Below are positions 38,901-51,300 of a DNA stretch of 64,000 nucleotides, piece after piece. The DNA comes from Diospyros lotus (lineage: Eukaryota; Streptophyta; Magnoliopsida; Ericales; Ebenaceae). Both the position numbers and the translations under genes were made by a program. A model generated the notes under the pieces. The model worked only from the letters and a program-made list of their open reading frames with translations, made no database searches and had not been told where the DNA came from. Where the stretch lies: contig NC_068344.1 of the NCBI RefSeq assembly GCF_014633365.1, positions 32,739,170 through 32,803,169 of the forward strand, written 5' to 3'. The first letter of the stretch is position 1. Each line of letters starts with the position of its first letter.

Positions 38901-41900
38901 TATGGGGGTTGTCTTTAGGCACTTATTTTTTCTGCACTATGTTTTCCTTTGAAACCTCAAATTATTTAAACTTATGGTTCATATTTCCGCTGTTTATACT
39001 GTTATTATGTTATTATACTCATGATGATCATCCTAACATTTTATTGTATACTCTCATAGTAGGCATGACATACCTTATACTCGCGAGTCCACAAGGCTCA
39101 CCCATTTTTATTAAAAATATTTTCAGGGAATTTTTCTTTTGATTATTGGTCCAGCAGATCTTCTGGTATGATATCAGACCCTCTTTTGAACCCTGATGTG
39201 ATATAGGATGCTTTGTGGAGACATACAAGTATTGTAGAGTCTGATGTTTTGTCTTTTATTTTTATTGGCATATAATTGTGCCAATAGCCCGAGATACGGG
39301 ATCGGATATGTATTTATGACAGTAGTGTGATAGATATTCTTATTTTGTACAGCTGCTGTATATGGAATATTGAGATATTATGTTAGAAGGTGAATTGGTA
39401 TTTTATTCATGTTCTATATCTTGTCAGTAGTATCGTTTTATTTAAATCAAGCTAGAGAAGAGACTTACTAGTCCATTGTGGGGCCGCTGGGCCTAGGGAT
39501 TAGTGCCGGTCATGCCATATCAGATTTTGGATCGTGACAAACTAAGATGTGATTATAGAAGGAAACTTACTTGTCAAATCAACCGAGCTTCCCAAGCTAT
39601 TCCATCTAAGATTTAGAGACTTTAAAGATGAAATTCCACCAATAAATTCTAAAATTTTGGAGTTATTAATCTCGTTTTCACTCAAATCAAGAACTTCAAG
39701 ATTGGTCAACATAGAAAGTTTTTTGAAACCTGTAAAAAAGATAGAATTAGTAAATAATCTTGTTTAAACTTCAAAAATTAAGAACTAAAAAAAATAATAA
39801 AAAATTTAAGAGATTATTGAATACAACATAGAAAGTTTTTCAAAAGTTCTTTAAATCAAGAACTTTAAAGATAAAATTTTAGAATTTTGGAGTTATCAAT
39901 CTCGTTGAACTCAAATCAAGAACTTCAATATTGGTCAACGTAATTTTTTTTTCGAAATTTTTAAAATAGATAGAATTAGTAAATAGGCTTGTCCAAACTT
40001 TAAGGAATAAGAATTGAAAAAATAATAAAAAAAATACAAGAGACTATTGAATACGAATATTATATCCCTCAAATTATTATCTTGTTTAAAAATTAAACCA
40101 GAGCTCATAACTTGAAAAAGAAATTAAGTAATTATTATTATCACAATCTCAATAATTAAGCATAAAAGAAAGATAATTATAAGCATATAAATCACGAAAC
40201 TTCTATTTTCAACTCAACCCACTTGTGAGTTAAGTAGAAAAGTCTCGTGAAGGGAGGAAGCAAAGAAGCATTAAAATACTAATATTTTAATTTTGCAATT
40301 CTTCTGTGTCCTAAAGAGAAATGTGAATCACTGGGGCGGAAGTGTTGCTCAACTCTTTCCCAATTTGTAGTTGTCAGGCCCACTATTTGGTAATGGAGTC
40401 CAACTTATAGTTGTCTCCAATTAGTGTAATTGTTTAAGAACACTTCAGCGGCCAAAATAATTTGTGGAAGGGTATTGATATGGATACGATTTTGGGATAT
40501 TGGGATGGTGATTGTTGAATTATCTTTCTCAGAAATTTGAAGATATTAGCGTATAATTTGTAGTTTTCAATAACAAAATTTTTCTATTTTTTAAGTTTAA
40601 TTTTTGTTTGTATTATAGGGATTTTAATTTTTTTCTAACAATCAATATATTAAGGATTGTCATATAATATTAGTACGAGGACATTAGGAGTTAGAGTGCT
40701 TATAGAGGGTAACGGCATGCTTAATGTTTCTAGTAAAAATGATGTTTTTATGTTATTGTTAAAGTTAATGGCTTTCCTAAATTCTATAACTACAATTAAT
40801 TTCTTGTTTAATAAGTAAATCAGAGCTCACAACTCTTGTTCAATATTGAAGGGATAGCTAATATTGTAAAAAAAATTGTTTTAACTAGAATGTGATTATA
40901 GAATAAAACTTACTTGTCAAATCAACCGAGCTTCCCAAGCTATTACTTCTAAGATTTAGAGACTTTAAAGATAAAATTCCATCAATAAATTCTAGAATTT
41001 TAGAGTTATTGATCCCATTGTACCCCAAATCAAGAACTTCAAGATTAGTCAACGTACAAAGCTTTTTGAAACCTGTAAAAGAGATAGAATTAGTAAATAA
41101 TTTTGTACAAACTTCAAAAAATAAGAACTGAAAAAAATAATAAAAAAACAAGAAATTTCTAAATTTTTTGCTGTCATTTTTTTTTATTTGCAGTTTTAGA
41201 TTAATTAACAAAAAAATAGAAGTTTCTTCATTTTATATCAATATATCCAATAGGCTTGGCACGTGATTGTGAAGTGAGCTTACCATTCAAATCAGCCATC
41301 CAACCTAAGTCATTGGACCCAAGAATTAGAGATGAATTTTAATTATGAGAATGGATATATGAAGGGCACACTTCACGTAATTTTAGCTTGCAGCTATTCT
41401 TTTAAAATAGTATTCATAAATTTGAGTGCAATATGAGATAAAGCTAGCTAAGCAATGGGAACTTGAATCATTATATATGATTCCATTGGCCTTTTTTAAA
41501 GTTTTTGCATTTTTGTCTCGCTCTTTTAAACATACAGGCCCACGGAGGATGACTAATAGTACTGTTCTAGCAAAAATGATAACTTTTTTTTGTTGTTTAA
41601 CTAACATGCACCTAGTTCTTTAGCCAAAAACAATAATAATAATAATAATAATAATAATAAGCACCTTGTTTAATAAATCAAAGGTACTTTACTTTTCTTC
41701 TCGTTGAAGGGCTACTAAATATTACAAAAAAAAAAAGATTAGTTAGCATAGGACAATGAAAGTGAACTTACTTGTCAAATGAATGGAGTTTTCCAGATAA
41801 TTGTCTTTCAGATTTAGAGACCTCAAAGATGAAATTCTACTAACAAATTCTAGAATACTATTATTGAAATTGTTCTAACTCAAATCAAGAACTTCAAGAT

Positions 41901-44900
41901 TTCTTAATTTAGAAAGTCTTTCAAAACTTGCAAAAGAAGTAAAATTAATAAATGCTTTCATTTAAAATTCAAGATAAAAAAAAATCATGAGATACATATG
42001 TACGAGAATTCACAAACCTTCATTCTTAACCCAACCAACTAATGCATTGGCCCTTAATTCAAGAGTCGTGATCTCTTTAAAGGGAAGAAATAGAAAAGCA
42101 TTGAAATATCAATTTTTTCTAGATTTCCAACCTATTGTTTCATTAAGAGAGAGTTGAATCACTCAACTTGGAGTGTTGCTGCATTCAACCATTTCCTATT
42201 GACAACAATTGGATGATTTGTTATCCACCCAAGAAGGCAAAGAGTTGCCATTTAGGTAGTTCATGGAAGCTTTGAAGGGCAATAGAGCAATTCTGTCTTG
42301 CTCCTAACACCAATGACAGCATATTTTATTCACCAATACTGACACTACCATTGTCATCATCCACACCCAAATAGAATGAGGTGTGGTACTTGTCATATTT
42401 TTTACCAATATATATATATATATATCTCCTTACTTGTTGTTGTTCTCTATTTTTTCTTGTTTTAAGAATCAAGTTAACTCTGTTTTATATCTTCACTCTA
42501 AAGTATTATGAAGTTGGTCTTTGCCTTGATCTAATTATAGAGAAATAAGTGGAGACAAATTGACTTGAACTTGTAAAAAAAAACTTGAAAATAGTGGTGA
42601 AGACTTGGAAATAGTGGAAGACTTGAAAATATAGCAATTTTTATGACTTAATTCATACGTAAGTACATGCAAGTAGATAAACTCATCATGGGCCCCAATA
42701 CAAACTAGACAAGTAGGGACAAATTGACTTGAACTTGTAAGAGAAGACTTGAAAATGGTGGTGAAGACTTGGAAATATAGCAATCTTTACAACTTAATTC
42801 ATACCTTGGAGACTTGGAGCACATGCAAGCAGACAAATTCATAATGGGTCCCAATACAAACTAATTTAGTTATTGATTAATATATATGTAATAGCTAATC
42901 CAACAATGTCTAATAGACTTATGATAGTATGAGGACATCAGGAGCTGGAGTGCTTGTTGAGGGTAATGGCATGCTTAATGTTTCTAGTAAAAATGATCTT
43001 TTTATGTTATTGTTAAAATTAATGGGTTCCCTAAATTCTATAGCTGCAATTAATTTCTTGTTTAATAAGTAAATCAGAGCTCACAACTCTCATTCAATAT
43101 TGAAGGGATAACTAATATTGCAAAAAAATTGCTTTAACTAGGATGTGATTATAGAATGAAACTTACTTGTCAAATCAACTGAGCTTCCCAAGCTATTACC
43201 TTCAAGATTTAGAGACTTTAAAGATGAAATTCCATCAATAAATTCTAGAATTTTAGAGTTATTGATCCCATTGTACCCCAAATCAAGAACTTCAAGATTG
43301 GTCAACGTACGAAACTTTTTGAAACCTGTAAAAGAGATAGAATTAGTAAATAATTTTGTACAAACTTCAAAAAATAAGAATTGAAAAAAATAATAAAAAA
43401 CAAGAAATTTCTAATTTTTTTGTTGTCATATTTTTTTTTATTTGCAATTTTAGATTAATTGACACAAAATAGAAGTTCCTTCATTTTATATCAATATATC
43501 CAAAAGGCTTGGCACGTGATTGTGAAGTGAGCTTACCATTCAAATCAGCCATCCAACCTAAGTCATTTGACCCAAGATTTAGAGATGAATTTTAATTATG
43601 AGAATGGATATATGAAGGGGCACTTCACGTAATTTTAGCTTGCAGCAATTCTTTACAAATGGGGACAAATTGACTTGAACTTATAAGAGAAGACTTGGAA
43701 ATGTGGTGAAAAATTGGAAATATAACAATCTTTACAACTTAATTCATATGTTGGAGACTTGGAGCACATGCAAGCAGACAAACTCATAACGGGTCCCAAT
43801 ACAAACTAATTTAGTTATTGATTAATATGTAATAGCTAATCCAATAATTTCTAGTAGACTTATGATAGTAATTTATTATTTTAATTTGGTTTAAATTAAG
43901 GAGGTACATTTAAGTGGGTGTTTGTATTTAAATTAATTATTTGATTATACCTAAATACTAGTCATTATACCTAAATTCCTTTTCTCTTTCTTCCTCTCTT
44001 AATTTGATAGAAATATTTTTCTTTTTCTTTTTATTTTTTAAAGTAGCAATTGATTCCATACCAAATAAACCTAATTTATGGGAAGAAATTAATAAGCCTA
44101 ATTAAGACAAAGGAATAATAATAATAATAATAGAATTAATTGGTGATACCATTATTCTTTCAGGTATATCTTCTTCATTAATTTCTCTTTACAAATCTAG
44201 TACTCTTGTAGTGGAGTAATTCTACTAAACATGTAATAGGCTAATTATTAGCTAGTAGCCTTATATTAGCCTGTTCTTTATGAACTTTCTACACAACATT
44301 TCTACACAGATTTCATTTTTCCCTTCTAACAAATTCTCGCTCACTGCTCATCCCCTTGTAAATCATGGGAGGTCAAATTAACAACTACTATAACATATTT
44401 CTATGGTCACATTTCGTGGCTATTGAAGATTCAACCTCGCAATTCAATTATACTTAGATGGCTATACTACTTTGAATCCATGCCATCCTTACATAACTAC
44501 TTTTAGAAATAAATATAATGTCATGATGCTCTTAGAATGGCGATGTTATGTTGGATATCATAATTGAATAATAACTAATTAAAATGTGTTGGTAATCTCA
44601 GTACATGGCAGTTAATAAGTTTTAAAAAAAATTAAAATATCATTTATTTTATCTATTATCTATTAAGAATATGAATCCATAATGTGTCATTATTAAATTA
44701 TTATAATGCCATATCAACACATTTACATAATGTAATGCACTTCCCCTATGGTTTGACTTATTTCTAAGGACAATTCATGTACTTCAAAATTAGTTCTAAA
44801 AGTCTCTCTAGTTTTATTTTTTTTTTCCATACGCACTCCCTTTGTTCAATTTAAGACCTAATGTGTTCTATTTTAAACTTTTAAACCAAAACAATGCTGT

Positions 44901-47900
44901 TAAGCTTTTAAATATATTTAATTAAATTATATAAGATTAAATTTAATTTAAAATAAAATAAATAAAAAATTTGAATGACAACAAATAAAAAGAGTCGCGG
45001 GCTGCCGTGACTCTGTGAGGCCATTTAGTTACACTTTTCCTGAAGAAAGCTTTAAGTTGTGTGTGTCTTAAATTCTCTAAAGCTTCAAGTTATAGAGAGC
45101 TTTAAATTAATGAAGTGTTTGGATCAAATGTGTTTGTTAAGAGAAAAAATTATAATGTATAAAAATTTATAAAATGATCCAAAATATCATATCACTTACC
45201 CAAATTATAACTTATAAAAATTTGCTATTACAATATTATATTAATACAAGGACATTATTTGACTATAGCATTAAATATTTTCTCCTATAATAAAGAAGAT
45301 GACACTAGTAGGGGTGAATATAATTCAATTACAACTAAATTTTTTTAACCAAACTAATTATTTTCGATTAAATTGATCTAGTATTTTACTAAGTTAATTC
45401 CATTAATTTGATTTTGATATTAAAAATATTCTATTTTCGATTCAATTTTTAAGATCAATTTTTAAATGTTTTATTGAATTAAAAAATATATGATTAGTCT
45501 ATAAAATATCATTAAAATTGTCAATATTACAAATCTAAGTTTGTCTATGGCAATACTTACACTAACTAAATATCTTAAATTGTTACATAACTTTCTTAAT
45601 ATCAATTATTTTGATAAAAAAATTAGGTTTTTTTAATTAATTTGATATTTTGATTTTATTTATTTTGACTATTATTAATAAATTGGTTCATGTGAATTTT
45701 AGTTTAATAGAGAAACTATTTTGTTATTTGGAAAGGAGAGACTAACTCTAGTAACAAATCTTGGCGCTTGAATCAATGATTTGAGGCCATGTGTTATTGA
45801 TAAAAATAAATTCAATCATGGAATTAAAATATCAATATGCAAAGAAGCATTAAAACATAGAAACATTAGAGGTCATAACTCTCTTTCTCATTAAAGGGAT
45901 ATTTAATATTGTAAAAAATTACTTTAATTAGGATATGATCATAGAATTTAACTTACTTGTCAAATCAACTGAACTTCCTAAACTGTTATATCCAAGATTT
46001 AGAGACTTTAAAGATGAAATTCCACCAATAAATTCTAGAATTTTGGAGTTATTGATCCAATTTAAACTCAAATCAAGAACTTTAAGATTGGTCAACATAG
46101 AAAGTTTTTCGAAACCTGTAAAAGAGATAGAATTAGTGAATAGTTTTGTCCAAACTTTAAGGAGTGAGAAATGGAAACGAATAATGAAAATTACAAAAAA
46201 TTATTGAATACAAATGTTAACTACAACTCCTCTCAAAAGAGCAAAAGAATATCAAAGTTATTAGTTTCCAGCAACAACAGCCTCATACAAATAGAAAATC
46301 AAAAACAAAATATATACACATGAAAGCACTTAGCTAAACAAATTAAAGCATCATCGAAGAAGCTCTTGTCCTGCATTACACAATTTTGAATTCAGTCCAT
46401 TATAAACTAATTTGTCAATATTTTATATTCATAACTTAGAATATTTATCTTATTATATACATATTACAAACATTTACATTTATTTTAAAATCAAATTATA
46501 TTTTATCTCAAAACTCAATGCTACAGACAAATGTATATTCTCTATATGCTTGGAATTTTTAAAAACACAAGAAAAAAAAAAACAAATGTATAGAAATTGT
46601 TTGGTTATAATTTAAAAAAATTAGTTTGGCAAACACTTAATTGCATATATAAGTGAATTTACTATTTCAGTAAAAAGATCCTTGTACATCATTTTAGAAT
46701 ACTAGAGTTCAAGGCATTCCAACTCAAATCAAGAACTTTAAAGATTGAATAACATGGAATATCTTTTCCAATCTGAAAAAAAATTATAAATTATTCTTAT
46801 CAAAATCTCAATAATTAAGTATAAAAAAAATATAATAAACATATTAATCATGAAATTTCTATTCTTAACTCATCCCACTTGTGAGTTATAATTAATGTCA
46901 AAAAATTTAGTGCAAGAGAAGAAATAAAGAAGCATTAAAATACTAATATACAAAGAAGCGTTAAAACAAAGAAGCATTAGAATTCATAATCTCTTTCTCA
47001 TTGAAGGAATATTTAATATTGCAAAAAATTACTTTAACTAGGATATTATCATAGAATTTAACTTGCTTGTCAACTCAACCAAACTTCCCAAGCTATTATT
47101 TAAAAACTTTAAAGAGATTATTGAATACAAATGTTAACTATAGAAAGTTTTTTGAAACCTCTAAAGAGATAGAATTAGTAAATAGTTTTGTCCAAATTTC
47201 AAGGAGTAAGAAATAAAAATGAATGTTGAAAAATACAAGAGATTATTGAATACAAATGTTAACTATAACTCCCCTTAAAAGAGGAAAAAAGCATCGAAGT
47301 TATTAGTTTCTAGCAACAGCAACCTTATACAAGCAGAAAATCAAAGACAAAATATAAGCAATCAACTAACCAAATTAAAGCAACATCGAAGAAGCTACTG
47401 CCGCCTGCGTTACACAATTTTGAATTTTTCATATCTTATTTAATATAAATTCTGTTAGGCAGTGCTTATGTGTACAGTAGATAGCATCACTAGCTCCATT
47501 TTTTAGTTAATTTAGTCCATTGCAAACTAATTTGTCAACTTAATCGAATTTATATATAATGAGATTGGATTCAACCAAAATTCTATACAAAACATCCATT
47601 TAATAATCCACATCAGCTTTTTTGACATCTTTTAAGTTCTTTGCTTAACTGAAAATTAATGGCCCAATTAATGATGGCAAGTAATTAACACTAAACTTCT
47701 CTAATACTTCAGATTAATTTATATCCTTACACACCATCTCTTATAACAACCACAAAAAAAAACTCAAATATTCTCAAATCCCTAACAAATTATAGAATAA
47801 TATTGTTATTGAAATTGTTCAAACTCAAATAAAAAACTTCAAGATTTATAAATTCAAAAAGTCTTTCAAAACCTACAAAAGAAGTAAAAGTAATAAACGA

Positions 47901-48372
47901 TTTATTCTAAAATTCAAGATAGAAAACTTAAAAAGAAAAAATCATGAGATAGGTATATAAGAGACTTGTGAATCTACAAACCTTCATTCTTAGCCCAACC
48001 AACTAATGCATTGCCACTTAATTCAAGAGTCTTGATCTCTTTAAAGGGAAGAAACAAAGAAGCATTGAAATACCAATCTTTTTTAAATCTCCAATCTCTT
48101 GTTCGATTAAGAGAGAGTTGAATGACTCGATCGGACGTGTTGCTGCATTCAACCCTTTCCCATTGACAACAATTGGATGATTTATTATCCACCCAAGAAG
48201 GCAAAAAGTTACCATTTGGGTAGTTCATGGAAGCTTTGAGGTGCAACAGAGCAATCCTCTCCTGCTCCCAACACCCATGGCAACACATTTCATTCACCAA
48301 CACTGACATTACCATTGTCATCATCCACACCCAAATAGAATGAGGTGTAGTACTTGTCATATTTTTCACCAA
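29940..48372 (-). CDS. LRR receptor-like protein (RLP), multi-exon
   Basis: A cell-surface receptor without a kinase, of the type used in defence or development. Open exons in gene order: 48372-47982, 46115-45957, 43325-43167, 41072-40914, 39729-39571, 32946-32791, 32394-32245, 32095-29940. Every junction is phase 1 with GT-AG sites, and the sum is 1162 codons plus stop. Exon 1 encodes a leader, then the LRR N-cap (CWEQERIALLHLKAS, CCQWERVECS). Four 159-base exons each encode about two LRRs. The last exon carries many LRRs, an island region near 30640-30780, the C-cap CGEPLRNNC, a transmembrane helix (FAGSYIAILLAIAGILYI) and a short basic tail. No kinase follows. Broken exon copies (for example 36074-36235 and 41772-41936) and a broken second first exon lie in its introns. 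The locus may therefore be two tandem genes partly fused, and the exact exon set used is inferred. Confidence 0.72.
33000..34266. other. RLP intron sequence with possible retrotransposon pieces
   Basis: Non-coding, AT-rich intron sequence. A 22-bp direct duplication (AAGCAAGATAAACATCATGC) lies at about 33642-33682. A TATAAATAAGTAG motif near 33783 could belong to an LTR promoter. No complete element could be bounded. Confidence 0.35.
34267..35410. other. GC-rich foreign block in an RLP intron
   Basis: This 1.1 kb block is far more GC-rich than its surroundings and reads as dense CGGCGA/GGCGACG triplets. That produces several overlapping long open frames on both strands, none with recognisable domains. 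It is followed by a run of adenines and by imperfect 55-bp repeats at about 35438-35570. The abrupt composition change suggests an insertion (retrotransposon leader or captured gene piece). I found no target duplication and cannot name it. Confidence 0.45.
35770..36290 (-). pseudogene. Broken LRR exon copy and duplicated intron flank
   Basis: The exon copy at 36074-36235 encodes LINLEVLDLFGNEINN and related LRR sequence, has an intact donor (GTAAGT), and is the right length. Its acceptor has lost the G of AG (CAG to CAA) and a TAA stop lies inside (around 36114). The flanking intron sequence (35770-36073) matches that beside the exons at 40914 and 43167. Confidence 0.75.
36440..39539 (+). mobile_element. 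LTR retrotransposon remnant (probable solo LTR), 3.1 kb
   Basis: Begins TGTAAAGATT and ends GGATCGTGACA, flanked by a perfect 5-bp duplication AACTA (36435-36439 and 39540-39544). The empty site can be reconstructed from sister copies in this window, which read TTAACTAGGATGTGATT at the same place. The insertion is antisense to the RLP gene and ends only 31 bases from the exon 39571-39729 donor side. No gag-pol was seen, so a large solo LTR is likely. Related copies occur at 55.5-57.9 kb and from 59.06 kb. Confidence 0.85.
39845..39975 (-). pseudogene. Degraded LRR exon fragment
   Basis: Short blocks match the neighbouring LRR exons (TTGAAGTTCTTGATTTGAG, and AAAATTTTATCTTTAAAG), but the fragment is scrambled by deletions and lacks a usable frame. 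It sits directly upstream (in gene order) of exon 39729-39571. Confidence 0.6.
40660..41400 (-). repeat. Duplicated LRR-exon unit, copy 1
   Basis: The unit holds an intact 159-base LRR exon (40914-41072) plus flanking intron, and is closely similar to 42930-43660. At about 41284-41342 a partial exon encodes SSLILGSNDLGWMADLN followed by a good donor (GTAAGC), but no matching acceptor or upstream part is present. This looks like the tail of another LRR exon type. Confidence 0.8.
41772..41936 (-). pseudogene. LRR exon copy with stop codon and lost acceptor
   Basis: Encodes FERLSKLRNLEVLDLS, then an in-frame TAG, then NNFNNSILEFVSRISS. The donor is intact, but the acceptor AG is changed (GCAAG in place of GCAGG). 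It belongs with the broken first exon at 42019-42396. Confidence 0.8.
42019..42396 (-). pseudogene. Second, broken copy of the RLP first exon
   Basis: Closely similar to the intact first exon at 47982-48372, including the leader and LRR N-cap. Two nonsense changes break it: a Glu codon to TAA in the leader (after SVLVN) and the cap Trp (CCQW) to TAG. The original ATG is lost (ATG to TTG), leaving the next ATG at 42396. Its upstream flank (42400-42930) also matches that of the intact copy, so this is the decayed head of a tandem duplicate gene. Confidence 0.88.
42930..43660 (-). repeat. Duplicated LRR-exon unit, copy 2
   Basis: Sister of 40660-41400. It holds an intact exon (43167-43325) and a second partial exon encoding SSLNLGSNDLGWMADLN with donor GTAAGC (about 43532-43590). 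The two units share most intron bases, including GTAATGGCATGCTTAATGTT and CTTGGCACGTGATTGTGAAG, so the duplication is fairly recent. Confidence 0.82.
43850..45745. repeat. Segment duplicated at 51.39-58.8 kb
   Basis: The 1.9 kb segment reappears on the right as 51390-51850, 55205-55515 and 57926-58800, the breaks being retrotransposon insertions. Matching landmarks: CCTAATTTATGGGAAGAAAT, CACTTCCCCTATGGTTT and TATAGCATTAAATATTTTCT. No gene is seen in it. It gives the empty-site sequence for the insertions on the right. Confidence 0.8.
46680..47880 (-). pseudogene. Three decayed LRR exon remnants
   Basis: Fragments at about 46685-46775, 47060-47160 and 47790-47880 match the LRR exons in short blocks, for example TTTCAAAAAACTTTCTATAG and GAATTTATAAATCTTGAAG. 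All are shortened and frameshifted. They lie in the first intron of the RLP gene model, between exon 1 and the exon at 45957-46115. Confidence 0.6.
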
Positions 48373-51300
48373 GATATATATCTCCTTACTTGCTTTTGTT
48401 CTCTCTTTTTTCTTGTTTTAAGAATCAAGCTAACTCTATTTTATATCTTTACTCTAAAAGCATTATGAAGTTGGTATTTGCCTTGATCTAATTATAGAGA
48501 GATAAGTGGAGACAAATTGACTTGAATTTGTAAGAGAAGACTTGGAAATATAGCAGTCTTTACAACTTAATTCATACGTTGGAGTACATGGAAACATATA
48601 AACTCATCACGGGCCCCAATACAAACTAGACAAGTGGAGACAAAGTGACTTGGACTTGTAAGAGAAGACTTGCAAATGGTGTTGAAGACTTGGAAATAAT
48701 GGAAGACTTGGAAATATAGAAATCTTTACAACTTAATTTATACGTTGGAGACTTGGAGTACATGCAAGAAGACAAACTTATCATGGGGTCCCCATACAAA
48801 CTAATTTAGTTATTGATTAATATGTAATAACTAATCTAATAATGTCTAGTAGACTTATGATAGTAATCTATGATTTGGGAGAGATAAGATACAAATCAAA
48901 GTATGAGTATCCAAATTCATACGCTGAAAACAACACTATCCATTTATCAAAACTAACACGAAATATTATAGTATTTTTCATTGTTGTAACCAAATGACAG
49001 CTATTGCTATTCACATATAGTTCTACACCTGATTAATTTGGTTTGAATTAAGGAGGTGCATTTAAGTGGATGTTTGTGTTTGAATTAATTATTTGATTAT
49101 ACCTAAAGACTAGTCATTAAACCTAAATTTCTTTTCTTTTTCTTCCTTTCTTAATTTGTTGTTATTCGTGGACCATCTTGTCAATTAAGAAATGGGGCTT
49201 TGAATTACATGGTTGAGAAGATGCATCAAGAAAAAAAGAATGGTGGAGGATGGAGATGGGCCAGTCTTGTTGGGAGTAGAGATATTTCCTTTTGAGTTGA
49301 TATGAAGAAGAAATTGTATCATATAAACGAACAAGATACTTAAAATCTTTGACACATAAAATGGATGGATGGATGAAATTAAATGCAACTGATAAACTCT
49401 TATTAACTTTTAACATGCTGGCAATATAAAAAATCTTTATCTCCGCACAATTTTAACTCAAAATAGGCCAATTTCTCACTTGTACTCAAAAGAAAATTCC
49501 TTGGATCAATTTTAATACTGCTGCTTATGAAACTACAAGCCTCAACTTAAGAATGTACACTAATTTAAAATTAATTGATTTTTAAATTCATGAAATTAAG
49601 TGATACATCTAAACCATAGTTAACAAGTTACTAATTTACTAATAGTGGCCAAGGATTTTTATACTAATATGCAAATAGGGAGTGTTAAACATGTCTAATT
49701 AATAGTCCTAATCTCTCTTTTATATGTTCTCAATTTCAGTGTCAGATATATATTAGAATTAGGTCAGGTTGAACATCTATATTGATGGAATTCTTTTTCT
49801 TTTTTTATTTTTATTTTCTAAAGTAGCAATTGATTCCATACCACATAAGCCTAATTTATGGGAAGAAATTAATAAGCCTAATTAAGGCAAAGGAATAATA
49901 ATAATAATATAATTAATTGGTGATACCATTATTCTTTCTCTTTACAAATGTAGTACTGTTGTAGTGGAGTAATTCTGCTAAACATGTAGTTGGCTAATTA
50001 ATAGTAACCTTAATTCTACACAATAATTCTACACAGATTTCATTTCCTTTCTAACAAATTCTCGCTCACTGCTAATCCCCTTGTAAATCATGGGAGGTCA
50101 CATTAACAACTACTATAACATATTTCTATGTATGGTCACATTTCGTGACTATTGAAGCTTCAACCTCTCAATTCAATTACCTAGACGTCTTGGTTGATTC
50201 TGTTTCAGTCCAAGGCTTGTTTGAGTACATGCAAGCAAATAATTAAACTCATCATGGGTCCCAATACAAACTAGACGAGTGAACACAAATTGACTTGGAC
50301 TTGTAAAAGAAGACCTGCAAATGGTGATGAAGACTTGGAAATATAACTAGCAGTCTTTACAACTTAAGTTATACGTTAGAGTACATGCAAGAAGATAAAC
50401 TAATCATGGGTCCCAATATAATTTAGTTATTAATTAATATGTAATAGCTAATCCAATAATGTCTAGTAGACTTATGATAGTAATCTATCATTTGGAAGAG
50501 ATAAGATACAAATCAAAGTATGAGTATCCAAATTCATATGCACAAAACAACACCATCCATTTATCAAAACTAACACTGAATATTATAGTATTTTTCATTG
50601 TTATGATCAAATGCATATATAATTCTACATCTGTTTAATTTGGTCCAAATTAAACAGGTGCATTTAAGTGGGTGTTAGTGTTCGAATTACTCATTTGATT
50701 ATACCAAAATACTTGTCATTATACCTATTTTTTTTTCTTTTTATTCCTCTCCTAATTATCTATTATTCTAGGACCATCTTGTCAATTAAGAAATGGGGCT
50801 TTGAATTAAATGGCTGAGAAGATGCATCAAGAAAAGAAGAATGGAAAGGATGGAGAAAGGTCCAGTCTTGTTGGGAGTGGAGATATTTCTTTTGAGTTGA
50901 TATGAAGAAGAAATTGTATCATATAAACGAAATTAAATGCAACTGATAAACTCTTATTAAGTTTTAATATTTTGGCAATACAAAAAATCTTTTATCTTCA
51001 CACAATTTTAACTTAGGATATGCTAATTTCTCGCTTATACTCAAAAGAAAAGTCATTGAATCAATTTTAATACTGTTGCTCATGAAACTACAAGCCTCAA
51101 CTTAAGAATATACACTAATTTAAAATTGATCGATTTTTAAATTCATGAAATTAAGTGATACATCTAAACCATTGTTAACAACTTACTAATATACTAATAG
51201 TGATCCTATACTTGCTGGTCTAGGATTTTTATACTAATATGCTAATAGGGATCGTCAAACATTTCTAATTAATATTCCTAATCTCTCTTTTATATGTTCC

